A stretch of 64,000 nt of DNA from Chryseobacterium foetidum. Its GTDB lineage: Bacteria > Bacteroidota > Bacteroidia > Flavobacteriales > Weeksellaceae. The DNA lies in assembly GCF_025457425.1 (NCBI RefSeq), contig NZ_JAMXIA010000001.1, positions 3,472,001 through 3,536,000 on the forward strand, read 5' to 3'. Position 1 is the stretch's first letter. Every line of letters begins with the position of its first letter. Below, piece after piece: positions 18,265 through 26,239 of this stretch. The position numbers were made by a program, and so were the translations under genes. Below the pieces are notes generated by a model, which was not told the origin of the DNA, ran no database searches, and saw only the letters and a program-made list of their open reading frames with translations.

Positions 18265-20016
18265 TTAGTGCCTTACTTCACTCTCAATCCCATCAATTCC
18301 CAGTTCCTTCTGAAGTTCCCTGATGTAACTTAGTATTTCATTTTCAGATTGTGAAACCAAAGTTATTTTGGAAGAGAAGATAAAGCTGCGGCTGGTATTT
18401 CCGTTCTTTTGCAACACCTGCATTTTTCCGCTGTAACCACCAGATCTGCTGCCTGCTTTGAAGGAACTGAAAATTATTTTGTTGATGTCACTGATTTCAA
18501 ATTTTTTAAAAGACAGATTGTTCATAATGAGATAACCATCTTTTATGAAAAAAGGATGAAACTTAACATTGCGGAAAAAGTATGAGATTGCGTAGACCAA
18601 ACCTGCCACCCCGAAAATAACCCAGTAGGAGTCATACCAATTATTGTCAGAGTCCGTAACGGCTTTTACAACTGTTGTACCTTCTCCACCTGTACTCATA
18701 TTCCTTTTGCTTAAATCCCGGATAGCTTCTGAGCCCAATGTTCCGTCTCCGGCAAGCAATTTTACGGTATTGATATCCTTGATTTCATAAACTGTTGAGG
18801 GCATCATCTGGGAGCTTCCGGCATCATCAAAATAAAAATATCGGCTCCCGTGCTGCCACACACTTCCATTGTACGAATCAGCACGGCTGATCTTTTTAAT
18901 TCCGGAAGCCAGCACATCCTCAAGCTCGATAAGATGAGTGGTTCTGCTGAGCAGTCCTCTTTTTCTGCCCCATTCTTCGGTGGCTTTCAAAAAATAAACT
19001 TTGTTGCCACTGGTGAATACGTCCGGTGCAATCTCCTGAAACTGGTTATTTTCAAATGGATTATCGCCGGCACGTATTACTTTTTCAGCTTCTGTGTCAT
19101 AAAAATACAGACCGTCTTTGGAAACGAACAGAGCCTGGTAAGCATGTTTAAGATTCATTCCCAAAAGTCGGTATGGTGCTTTTGATTCATCAAAGGGTTT
19201 ACCATTGACGTAGACCATTCCGTTCTGAGGGTTGATAAGATAAGCACTTCGGGACGGAATATCGCTTTCGATTCCAATCTCATGGATCTTTTCGTTGTAT
19301 TTGAGGGGGAGCTGCCCATCTTGAAAGTAAACATTTCTGCCGTCTGTAAAATATCCTTCGCTGTCCCGCACATCTCCATCGTAATAGTGAATCTTAACTG
19401 GACGGATGGTTTTGGGATTGGAGTTTTTCATCTCAAGACCTTTGAAAAAAGCAACTTTTTCACCTGCTGCTATTGCAAAGCCTGGTTTGGACAGATATGT
19501 GCTGCTTTCGTCAAGTTTTTTAAAGGGATACCAATAGTTTTGAGGCTTGTCTGAAAGTCCGAGACTCTGACCACCCAAACGGATGACAAAACCGACCGCA
19601 CTGAGCGATTCATTCTTTTCGGAATTGCGGGCACAATAGTATGTTGTTTTACCGTCCGTATAGTAATTGTTGCCTAAAACAGTCAGTCGGGAAGGATCTA
19701 AGTCTTCCAGAATTATATTTCCGGCATAGACATGTTGGTCATCGTAACCAATATGAGCATCTGAAAAACTTTCAGAGATAATTTTAAAGGTTGCAGTATT
19801 GGCACCTTTTACTTCATAATAGCCGTTGCCGGGGACCATGGCGTAGATTTTCCCTTCAAATTGCGTAAAAATTCTATTGAGATCTTTCTTGTTGGAATCA
19901 TAATCAATGGGCTCACTTTTTGATGAAAGCGAGACAAACAGTAACGCAAACATCATCAAAAAAATAAAGATCAGAAAGCCATAAATTAAAAACCGGAATC
20001 TGTAGAGCATCGGCAT
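18265..20016 (-). CDS. DKNYY-repeat membrane protein
   Basis: A 583-residue protein with DKNYY-type repeats, a family of unknown function in which short segments pair an Asp/Lys-rich turn with tyrosines (VLGNNYYTDGKTTYYCARN, YFTDGRNVYFQDGQ, FTSGNKVYFLKA). A membrane helix lies at about residues 7-29 and a second near 470-490 (YWVIFGVAGLVYAISYFF), so the repeat domain is probably outside the cytoplasmic membrane, with a C-terminal cytoplasmic part of about 90 residues. Two in-frame ATGs (20016 and 20010) are equally possible starts. It is a single gene. Confidence 0.75.
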   Translation of the reverse strand: MPMLYRFRFLIYGFLIFIFLMMFALLFVSLSSKSEPIDYDSNKKDLNRIFTQFEGKIYAMVPGNGYYEVKGANTATFKIISESFSDAHIGYDDQHVYAGNIILEDLDPSRLTVLGNNYYTDGKTTYYCARNSEKNESLSAVGFVIRLGGQSLGLSDKPQNYWYPFKKLDESSTYLSKPGFAIAAGEKVAFFKGLEMKNSNPKTIRPVKIHYYDGDVRDSEGYFTDGRNVYFQDGQLPLKYNEKIHEIGIESDIPSRSAYLINPQNGMVYVNGKPFDESKAPYRLLGMNLKHAYQALFVSKDGLYFYDTEAEKVIRAGDNPFENNQFQEIAPDVFTSGNKVYFLKATEEWGRKRGLLSRTTHLIELEDVLASGIKKISRADSYNGSVWQHGSRYFYFDDAGSSQMMPSTVYEIKDINTVKLLAGDGTLGSEAIRDLSKRNMSTGGEGTTVVKAVTDSDNNWYDSYWVIFGVAGLVYAISYFFRNVKFHPFFIKDGYLIMNNLSFKKFEISDINKIIFSSFKAGSRSGGYSGKMQVLQKNGNTSRSFIFSSKITLVSQSENEILSYIRELQKELGIDGIESEVRH

Positions 20017-20255
20017 TATTTTAAATATTTTAAATACGTCAAAGTACTCGCTAAATTTTCAATCATCTGGGAATTGCTTTAATCTGAAACCTCAAATTAC
20101 TGGTCATTATTATTTTATATAAATTAAAATTTTCCACTATTATTACCATTAAAAATAATCATAGATCTTCATAGATCAACTATTAATCATTACTCGCATA
20201 TCTCCTCAATAATTGGCTGTAATTTTGCATGATCTACTGTTAAAAAAAGAACACT

Positions 20256-20786
20256 ATGAAAAATTTTTTGCTTGCCATTGCCATTTTAAGCACGAGTCTT
20301 GCTCACGGCCAGAAAAAGAAACCTGCCAAAGTGATCCCGCCACCTCCAATTGTAAGGACTGAGAAAGAACCACCACCACCACCAAGCCTTGCCATTGAGG
20401 ATTCATCAAAGAAATGTTTTGTACACGTAAGTGAAGTTCCAAAAGATTCTATGGTTGCTGTCACCGAAAATCTTCTGGAGTATTTCCCTTCGGGAAGCAA
20501 TGCCAGAATGGTCATCACAACCTATCAATATGATCCCAAACTAAAGAAACAGTTGAATGGCTCAGACGAAATGCTTGCCCAATCCCAACAACTGCAGTTT
20601 ATCGAAGGTAAATACACCATCGAAAAAGGAATTCTTACGATGATACCTTACAAGAAAGATAAATTCGACACCCGCCGGTTTAAGCTCGTGAATAAACCTA
20701 AAACACAGACCGTCATCAACTTAAAAGACGAGCAGAACCATCTTTATAAAAAAGGGAATTGTATCGAACCCATGATCAGTTTGTGA
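20256..20786 (+). CDS. Secreted hypothetical protein with proline-rich linker
   Basis: A 176-residue protein with a clear signal peptide (MKNFLLAIAILSTSLAHGQ), then a lysine/proline-rich linker with IPPPP and EPPPPPS runs, then a globular domain of about 125 residues. A TAATTTTG -7 element lies at 20220-20227, about 28 bases before the start. I do not recognise the globular part. The proline runs resemble spacers of periplasmic or outer-membrane-linked proteins. Confidence 0.7.
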   Translation: MKNFLLAIAILSTSLAHGQKKKPAKVIPPPPIVRTEKEPPPPPSLAIEDSSKKCFVHVSEVPKDSMVAVTENLLEYFPSGSNARMVITTYQYDPKLKKQLNGSDEMLAQSQQLQFIEGKYTIEKGILTMIPYKKDKFDTRRFKLVNKPKTQTVINLKDEQNHLYKKGNCIEPMISL

Positions 20787-20824
20787 ATTCGAATTAAATT
20801 CATAACAGCAAAATCTAATATAGG

Positions 20825-21266
20825 ATGAGAAAACTGATTTTAAAATATTGGATCACTAATGTTCTTTTCAGTCTCACCCTGTTTGCTGTCCACAGAATTC
20901 TGATTGCAGATAAAGAGTATTCAAACGCCAACTGGCTTGATTTCTTCTTCAGTCTGACAGAAATCTTCGTCAATCTCGGTGTCATTAATATTTTTAGTGT
21001 TATTTCCGGTCTGCTCGCTGACTTTCTTTTTGAATTTAATGATCAGGGTTAGAAATCAATACTACTTATCATTACTGACGTTTATTATAGTTCCTCTCGC
21101 CGTTTCTGTTTATATTCTGACAGCATTCATTGATACCTTTTCATCCGGAAATTCGGTGTTCGAAACTATATCAATTTTACTGCTGATTTACCTGACCTTC
21201 AACTGCATTCAGTTCCGTATGTTCCGGCAAAGAATGCTTTCGCTAACTACTGTGAGCAAAGAATAG
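20825..21266 (+). pseudogene. Small integral membrane protein, probable single-base frameshift
   Basis: Two overlapping frames each encode part of what reads as one four-helix membrane protein of about 147 residues. The first frame (20825-21052) gives MRKLILKYWITNVLFSLTLF... up to TEIFVNL; from there the +1 frame continues naturally as VSLIFLVLFPVCSLTFFLNL and on to 21266. Removing one G near 20978 would join them. Alternatives are two translationally coupled genes (a second ATG at 21039 overlaps the first stop by 14 bases) or a sequencing error. Function unknown; it follows the secreted protein gene by 38 bases. Confidence 0.55.
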
Positions 21267-21503
21267 TGTATTTTATTAACTGCAAATTAAAAAATCTCTA
21301 TGCCATCACCAGAAAACTGAACTAACTGCGAAAAATCTGAAATTTTTGTTGTATAACTTTCCCGCCCAGACAAAGTTTCAGAAAATAATGGTAATCAAAA
21401 CTTATCTCAGAAATTTGCCACAATTTAGGGTCGGGGCAAAGAAGATTTAAAAGGAAATTTCGATTACAAATTAAAAATCTTTGCACCTATCCAACCAAAA
21501 AAC
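21267..21503. other. Non-coding gap with possible structured RNA
   Basis: No gene seen. The stretch contains inverted pairs TCTGAAA / TTTCAGA (about 21340-21390) and TTTGCC / GGGCAAA (about 21415-21440) and runs into a strong terminator, so a small untranslated transcript is possible. No family recognised. Confidence 0.25.
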
Positions 21504-21537
21504 AAAATCCCCGGTTTGTTTCCAAACAGGGGATTTT
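21504..21537 (+). terminator. Intrinsic terminator not preceded by a close gene
   Basis: Nine-bp perfect stem AAAATCCCC / GGGGATTTT followed by Ts. The nearest upstream stop codon is 240 bases away, which raises the possibility that it ends a small RNA; it may simply be a distal terminator for the genes before it. Confidence 0.8.
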
Positions 21538-21721
21538 TCATATAAGGAGTGATAAGTGTGGTGTAGTATTTTTCAAGTCGGTACTTTGCAAGTATTATGC
21601 CTTAAGATAATAATTGGTGATAATATTTGAAATTATTTGAAATTGTTTGATGTTGCAAAATTTTAATATAAAACGGTACGGTTTTCGTTTAACAGAAAGT
21701 ATTAACCAAAACACCAAAAAT

Positions 21722-21880
21722 ATGCAGTCTTCTACTAACTACGATCAGTCGATCTCAAGCATGACAAAAGAAATTGAACGTCAAAAAGCACTTAAAGTGC
21801 TTGAAAAAGCAAAAAGTATTAAAAGAAAAGTGGTGTTTCTGCCACGCGGCGCCTCAGGAAGCATTAACCCCGCCATATAA
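21722..21880 (+). CDS. Small basic protein (52 aa), unknown
   Basis: Reads MQSSTNYDQSISSMTKEIER, then a Lys/Arg-rich helical middle, and ends in RGASGSINPAI. The longer frame from 21647 starts at a TTG and adds 25 unlikely residues, so the ATG at 21722 is preferred. The gene is bounded by a terminator on each side and is thus its own transcription unit. No family recognised. Confidence 0.55.
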   Translation: MQSSTNYDQSISSMTKEIERQKALKVLEKAKSIKRKVVFLPRGASGSINPAI

Positions 21881-21895
21881 ACTTTAATTAAACAG

Positions 21896-21930
21896 AGTCC
21901 GTCTCACAGCTGGTGAAAACGGACTTTTTT
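21896..21930 (+). terminator. Terminator after the 52-aa gene
   Basis: Stem AGTCCGT / ACGGACT with inner TCAC/GTGA pairing and six Ts, 15 bases after the stop codon. Confidence 0.85.
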
Positions 21931-22134
21931 ATGATTTTTATCGACCTCCTGGTGGGAGAATGATTTTCATACAGTCGATTCTGAACCCACATCATTGAGT
22001 TGTGAGACTAACTTTGTTTAATGAAAAGATCGAATTCTATCTCAGTCATAAAATTTTACAGCAAGATAAAGATGTCTGTGGCGGCGGGTGTAAATGTGTA
22101 TAATTTCAATATCTTTACATCGTAAATCATTTTA

Positions 22135-24468
22135 ATGCAGACATCATCCTTCAAAGTTGCAGTTTCCATCGCTGCAGTTTGTTTCAGCACAGTCGTTTTT
22201 GCACAGCAGAATTATTCTGTGAGCGGAACAGTAAAAGATCAGAAAAACGGCGAATTGCTGATCGGAGTTTCCGTAAAAGTAGCTGAAGATCCCAGCATTT
22301 CAGTCACGTCAAACGAATACGGTTTCTATTCTCTTTCTCTTCCCAAAGGTTCCTACACTTTACTGGTCTCCAGTCCGGGCTTTAAAGATTTTCAGCAAAG
22401 CATCAACCTTGAGAATGATGTAAAGCAGAACATCCAGCTAATTCAGGAAGGCGATGAGAAAACTTCACAGATTGATGAGGTGGTCATTTCAGCAGTTAAA
22501 AAAGATAAAAATCTGAGTTCTGCCCAAATGGGAACTGAAACTTTAAGCATTAAACAGATCGATAAACTTCCTGTTTTGTTTGGTGAAAAAGATGTGATGA
22601 AAACCATTCAGCTTTTGCCGGGAATTAAAAGTAATGGTGAAGGAAGTAGTGGATTTTCCGTAAGAGGTGGAGCAACAGACCAGAATTTAATTCTCTTGGA
22701 TGAAGCTGCGGTTTATAATGCATCGCATTTGCTTGGCTTTTTCAGCACCTTTAACAGTGACGCTCTGAAAGATGTGAGTATCATCAAAGGAAACAGTCCG
22801 GCTCAGTATGGCGGGCGTTTGTCTTCTGTTCTGGATGTTAAAATGAAAGACGGAAACAACAAAGACTACAACGTCAACGGCGGAATCGGTTTGATCAGCA
22901 GCCGACTCAGCGTTGAAGGACCGATTCAGAAAGAAAAATCTTCGTTCATTGTTTCGGGAAGACGTACTTATGCTGATGTTTTTTTGAAAGCAACCGATGA
23001 TTTCAAAGACAGTAAACTGTATTTCTATGATTTGAATTTAAAAGCCAATTATCAGATTAACGAAAACAACCGTTTGTATTTATCGGGATATTTTGGAAGA
23101 GATGTTTTAGGTCTGGGAGATACTTTCTCGACAGATTGGGGAAATACCACGGCAACTTTGCGTTGGAACAGTATTATCAGCAGTAAATTATTTTCAAACA
23201 CATCATTCATTTACAGCAATTACAACTACAATGTTGCATTGAGCAGCAACAACAATACCTTCGGTCTCGATTCTGAAATTGAAGACTGGAATTTGAAGCA
23301 GGATTTCTCATGGTTTGCAGGGAATAAACATTCAGTAAAATTTGGTTTACAGTCGATTTATCATACCATCACACCAAGCAGTGCTTCGGGAACGAGTGTC
23401 AGCAGTTTTCCTCGAAATCCAAGATATTCATGGGAAAATGCGGTGTACATCAATGATGATTTTAAAGCAACAGAGAAGCTCACGATCAACTACGGAGCCA
23501 GACTGGCAATGTTCTCAGTCTTAGGCGGCGATACTTTTAACACCTACCAAAACGGAGTTTTAACCGATTCTGAATATTTAGAAAAAGGAAAATTTGGTAA
23601 AACGTATGTAAATCTTGAACCGAGAATTACAGCAAATTACAGAATCAATGAAGTAAGCAGCATTAAAGGTGGTTATTCAAGAAATACTCAGAATTTACAT
23701 TTATTAAGCAACAGCGGAAGCGGAAACCCTACCGATCAGTGGATTGGAAGCAGCTATACCGTAAAACCTGAAATTGCCGACCAGATCAGCGCAGGCTACA
23801 GCCGGAATTTCAACAACAATAATTATGAATTGAATGCTGAGATTTATTACAAATCTATGCAGAACCAAATCGATTATAAAAACGGAGCACAAATCTCCTT
23901 CGACACCGCTGCGGATGTAGAAAGTGAACTGTTATTCGGAAAGGGAAGGGCTTACGGACTGGAACTCATCGCCAAAAAGAAAAGCGGAAAACTCACCGGA
24001 TGGATTTCTTACACTTTATCTAAAACCGAAAGACAGATTAATGGCATCAACGATAACGAATGGTACGATGCAAGACAGGATAAAACGCACGACCTCTCTG
24101 TTGTTGCAACGTATCAGCTGAATCCAAAATGGTTGATCTCTGGATTGTTTCTTTACAGCACAGGAAATGCAGTGACTTTCCCAACCGGCAAATACGAACT
24201 GAACGGACAAACCGTCTTCCAGTACAGCAACCGAAACGCAGACAGGATGCCGGCGTACCACAGAATGGATCTGAGTGCAACCTACGAACCGGTTTCCGAA
24301 AAACGTTGGAAAGGCTCATGGTCATTCGGTGTATATAATGTGTATGGAAGAGAAAATGCCTACACCATTACGTTTGAAGACAATCCAAATAATCCGGGAA
24401 CAACAAGAGCTATGCAGACTTCACTGTTCAAATGGGTTCCGAATATTACTTATAATTTCAAATTCTAA
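22135..24468 (+). CDS. TonB-dependent receptor with carboxypeptidase-like N-domain
   Basis: A 777-residue outer-membrane receptor. Order of parts: signal peptide (1-23, ending VVFAQQ), a CarboxypepD_reg-like domain (about 25-105), a plug domain (about 115-235, with VRGGATDQNLILLDEAAVYN and IIKGNSPAQYGGRLSSVLDV), and a 22-strand-type barrel ending ITYNFKF with the usual terminal Phe. It is followed 3 bases later by a DUF4249 lipoprotein gene, the standard pair for this receptor subtype. The substrate is unknown. It carries its own plug, in contrast to the barrel protein at 28845. Confidence 0.93.
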   Translation: MQTSSFKVAVSIAAVCFSTVVFAQQNYSVSGTVKDQKNGELLIGVSVKVAEDPSISVTSNEYGFYSLSLPKGSYTLLVSSPGFKDFQQSINLENDVKQNIQLIQEGDEKTSQIDEVVISAVKKDKNLSSAQMGTETLSIKQIDKLPVLFGEKDVMKTIQLLPGIKSNGEGSSGFSVRGGATDQNLILLDEAAVYNASHLLGFFSTFNSDALKDVSIIKGNSPAQYGGRLSSVLDVKMKDGNNKDYNVNGGIGLISSRLSVEGPIQKEKSSFIVSGRRTYADVFLKATDDFKDSKLYFYDLNLKANYQINENNRLYLSGYFGRDVLGLGDTFSTDWGNTTATLRWNSIISSKLFSNTSFIYSNYNYNVALSSNNNTFGLDSEIEDWNLKQDFSWFAGNKHSVKFGLQSIYHTITPSSASGTSVSSFPRNPRYSWENAVYINDDFKATEKLTINYGARLAMFSVLGGDTFNTYQNGVLTDSEYLEKGKFGKTYVNLEPRITANYRINEVSSIKGGYSRNTQNLHLLSNSGSGNPTDQWIGSSYTVKPEIADQISAGYSRNFNNNNYELNAEIYYKSMQNQIDYKNGAQISFDTAADVESELLFGKGRAYGLELIAKKKSGKLTGWISYTLSKTERQINGINDNEWYDARQDKTHDLSVVATYQLNPKWLISGLFLYSTGNAVTFPTGKYELNGQTVFQYSNRNADRMPAYHRMDLSATYEPVSEKRWKGSWSFGVYNVYGRENAYTITFEDNPNNPGTTRAMQTSLFKWVPNITYNFKF

Positions 24469-24471
24469 TCT

Positions 24472-25281
24472 ATGAAAAATATATTTTTAATCATATTAAC
24501 TCTGTTTGTAGTAATCTCCTGTGAGAAGGAAATAGATTTAGATTTGGAAGATCAAAGCGGACAGATTGTGATTGAAGCTAATGTTACAGATCAGACCGGA
24601 CCATATTCCGTGAAAATTACCAAATCGGTTGCTTTCACACAGGCAAATCAATATCCGGCAATCGAAAATGCACAGGTTGTTCTGAGCGACAACACCGGAC
24701 AAACCGAAACCTTACAGTATACAGGAAACGAAACTTATAAAACATCAACATTTGTGGGACAGCCGGGAAGAACATACACCTTAAAAATTCAGGCTGAGGG
24801 AAAGGAATATATTGCCACAAGCACAATGCCTGAGGCAGTTTCTTTCGATGGTATCGAACAGGATTCTTTTATGGTCGGAGGCGAAACAAGTTATACGCTT
24901 CTGCCGGTTTTCCTTGATCCACAGGCTTTGGGAAACCGATATTTATTCATTTACACGGTTAATAATAATCCAAAAAAATATTTCTCAGAATTTTCAGATA
25001 ATGTCAATAACGGATTGCCTAATCAGCGACCTTTAATTCTCCCTAATGATGACGGCGATAACCCTGATGATATCAAGGTGAAAGTGGGTGACACCATTCA
25101 TGTAGAGATGCAGTGTATAGACAACAGTGTTTACTTGTTCTATTCGGCACTTCTACAACTTTCGGGAGGCGGTTCCGGTGGTGGAATTACACCCGCAAAT
25201 CCTCCCAGCAATATAAGCAATGGTGCTTTAGGATATTTTTCGGCACACACCGTACGAACGAAAAGTATTGTGATCAATTAG
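24472..25281 (+). CDS. DUF4249 family surface lipoprotein
   Basis: A 269-residue lipoprotein: signal peptide with lipobox ending VVISC, then the DUF4249 opening EKEIDLDLEDQSGQIVIEAN. DUF4249 proteins are partners of TonB receptors, thought to act as surface substrate-capture subunits in the manner of SusD. It is joined to the receptor gene by a 3-base gap and followed by a terminator. The acidic stretch after the lipobox fits the lipoprotein export signal of Bacteroidota. Confidence 0.88.
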   Translation: MKNIFLIILTLFVVISCEKEIDLDLEDQSGQIVIEANVTDQTGPYSVKITKSVAFTQANQYPAIENAQVVLSDNTGQTETLQYTGNETYKTSTFVGQPGRTYTLKIQAEGKEYIATSTMPEAVSFDGIEQDSFMVGGETSYTLLPVFLDPQALGNRYLFIYTVNNNPKKYFSEFSDNVNNGLPNQRPLILPNDDGDNPDDIKVKVGDTIHVEMQCIDNSVYLFYSALLQLSGGGSGGGITPANPPSNISNGALGYFSAHTVRTKSIVIN

Positions 25282-25297
25282 ATTTAAAAAAATAGTG

Positions 25298-25328
25298 AGA
25301 GCTTTTGTACAAACAGAAGCTCTTTTTT
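25298..25328 (+). terminator. Terminator of the receptor/DUF4249 operon
   Basis: Eleven-bp stem AGAGCTTTTGT / ACAGAAGCTCT with one G-U pair, loop ACAA, then six Ts. Confidence 0.88.
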
Positions 25329-25348
25329 ATAGATTTATTAAATCGGCT

Positions 25349-25569
25349 TAGGAAACGGAGGCGTGAAAAAATTTTGAAAATTTCCGTAAAGAAATCTCCA
25401 CTGTCTGAGTGGCGGCAAAGATAGGAGTTATATAACGAAATTTTCTATTCGCCCGAGTTTTGGAGATTTTAGGGAATGCTTCAAAATTTTAACCGACGGT
25501 TCCAAGTCTTGAATTTTTGGTTCTTTTGTTTGACGTCGCCGAATCTTCGATTTCAAGACAAAAGAACAG
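25349..25569 (+). repeat. Structured intergenic element, copy 1
   Basis: First of three copies. Pairings seen: outer stem AAAATTTTGAA (25368-25378) with TTCAAAATTTT (25480-25490); stem 2 AAATCTCCA (25392-25400) with TGGAGATTT (25461-25469); hairpin CCACT / AGTGG (25398-25412); GGCGG (25411-25415) with CGCCC near 25450; and a 3' hairpin GTTCTTTTGT / ACAAAAGAAC. The changes in stem 2 between copies are compensatory, which supports real structure in RNA or single-stranded DNA. It lies between the DUF4249 terminator and the sigma-factor gene. Confidence 0.85.
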
Positions 25570-25611
25570 AGCAGTAAAATAAATATGCTCTAAATTTAAA
25601 AATCTACATTT

Positions 25612-25640
25612 TTTGTCAATATCCATAAATATTATATTTT
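25612..25640 (+). promoter_or_regulatory. Candidate promoter for the ECF sigma/VWA operon
   Basis: A TTTG at 25612-25615 and TATATTTT at 25633-25640 with 17-base spacing resemble the Bacteroidota -33/-7 elements (TTTG and TAnnTTTG), about 70 bases before the start codon. Confidence 0.4.
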
Positions 25641-25710
25641 TAAAAAAAAGTTTTACATGTTTCCAACCTCAGTCCAATTTTCTGCATCTTTTAAGGTATA
25701 AAGCCACACT

Positions 25711-26229
25711 ATGGAAAATCAATTACTGATAGAATGCCAGCGGAACGACCGCAATGCCCAGCGGAAGATTTACGAGAAAATGGCGGGCAAACTTTATTCA
25801 GTCTGCAAACGTTACCTGAAAAACGACGAAGATATTGAGGAAGTTTTGGCCGATACTTTCTATAAGATCTTCACAAAACTCAACCAACTTCATAATCCTG
25901 AAATTTTTGAAGCATGGGCAAAAAAAATTGCTGTAAATGAATGCCTTCAGAAGCTGAGAAGTATGAAGGCGCTTCATATTTCTTTAGAAGATGATTTTGT
26001 AGAATCTAAAGATGCCCCCACCGACAGTATTTCGTTTGAAAAAGACATTTTGAAGCTGCTCAATTTTCTACCAGAAGGTTGCAGAGCGATTTTCAATCTG
26101 TTTGCGATTGAAGGTTATCCTCACAAGGAAATTGCTACCATGCTTTCCATCACTGAGGGAACATCAAAATCCCAGCTCAATTTTGCGAGAAAAAAACTGC
26201 AGGAACTTCTGGTTAATCACAACATTTAA
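25711..26229 (+). CDS. ECF sigma factor (sigma-70 family)
   Basis: A 172-residue extracytoplasmic-function sigma factor that directs RNA polymerase to selected promoters. Region 2 is at about 20-85 (IYEKMAGKLYSVCKRYLKND, then ADTFYKIF), and region 4 has a helix-turn-helix YPHKEIATMLSITEGTSKSQL near 137-157. The next gene starts 10 bases later and encodes a membrane protein with an anti-sigma-like N-terminus, the usual sigma/anti-sigma pairing. Activity is therefore probably held at the membrane and released by an envelope signal. Confidence 0.92.
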   Translation: MENQLLIECQRNDRNAQRKIYEKMAGKLYSVCKRYLKNDEDIEEVLADTFYKIFTKLNQLHNPEIFEAWAKKIAVNECLQKLRSMKALHISLEDDFVESKDAPTDSISFEKDILKLLNFLPEGCRAIFNLFAIEGYPHKEIATMLSITEGTSKSQLNFARKKLQELLVNHNI

Positions 26230-26239
26230 AACTTTTACA

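Noticed and set aside
26102-26239. VWA protein starting inside the sigma gene
   Set aside because: The extension overlaps the sigma factor in another frame; the ATG at 26240 starts a typical anti-sigma N-terminus.
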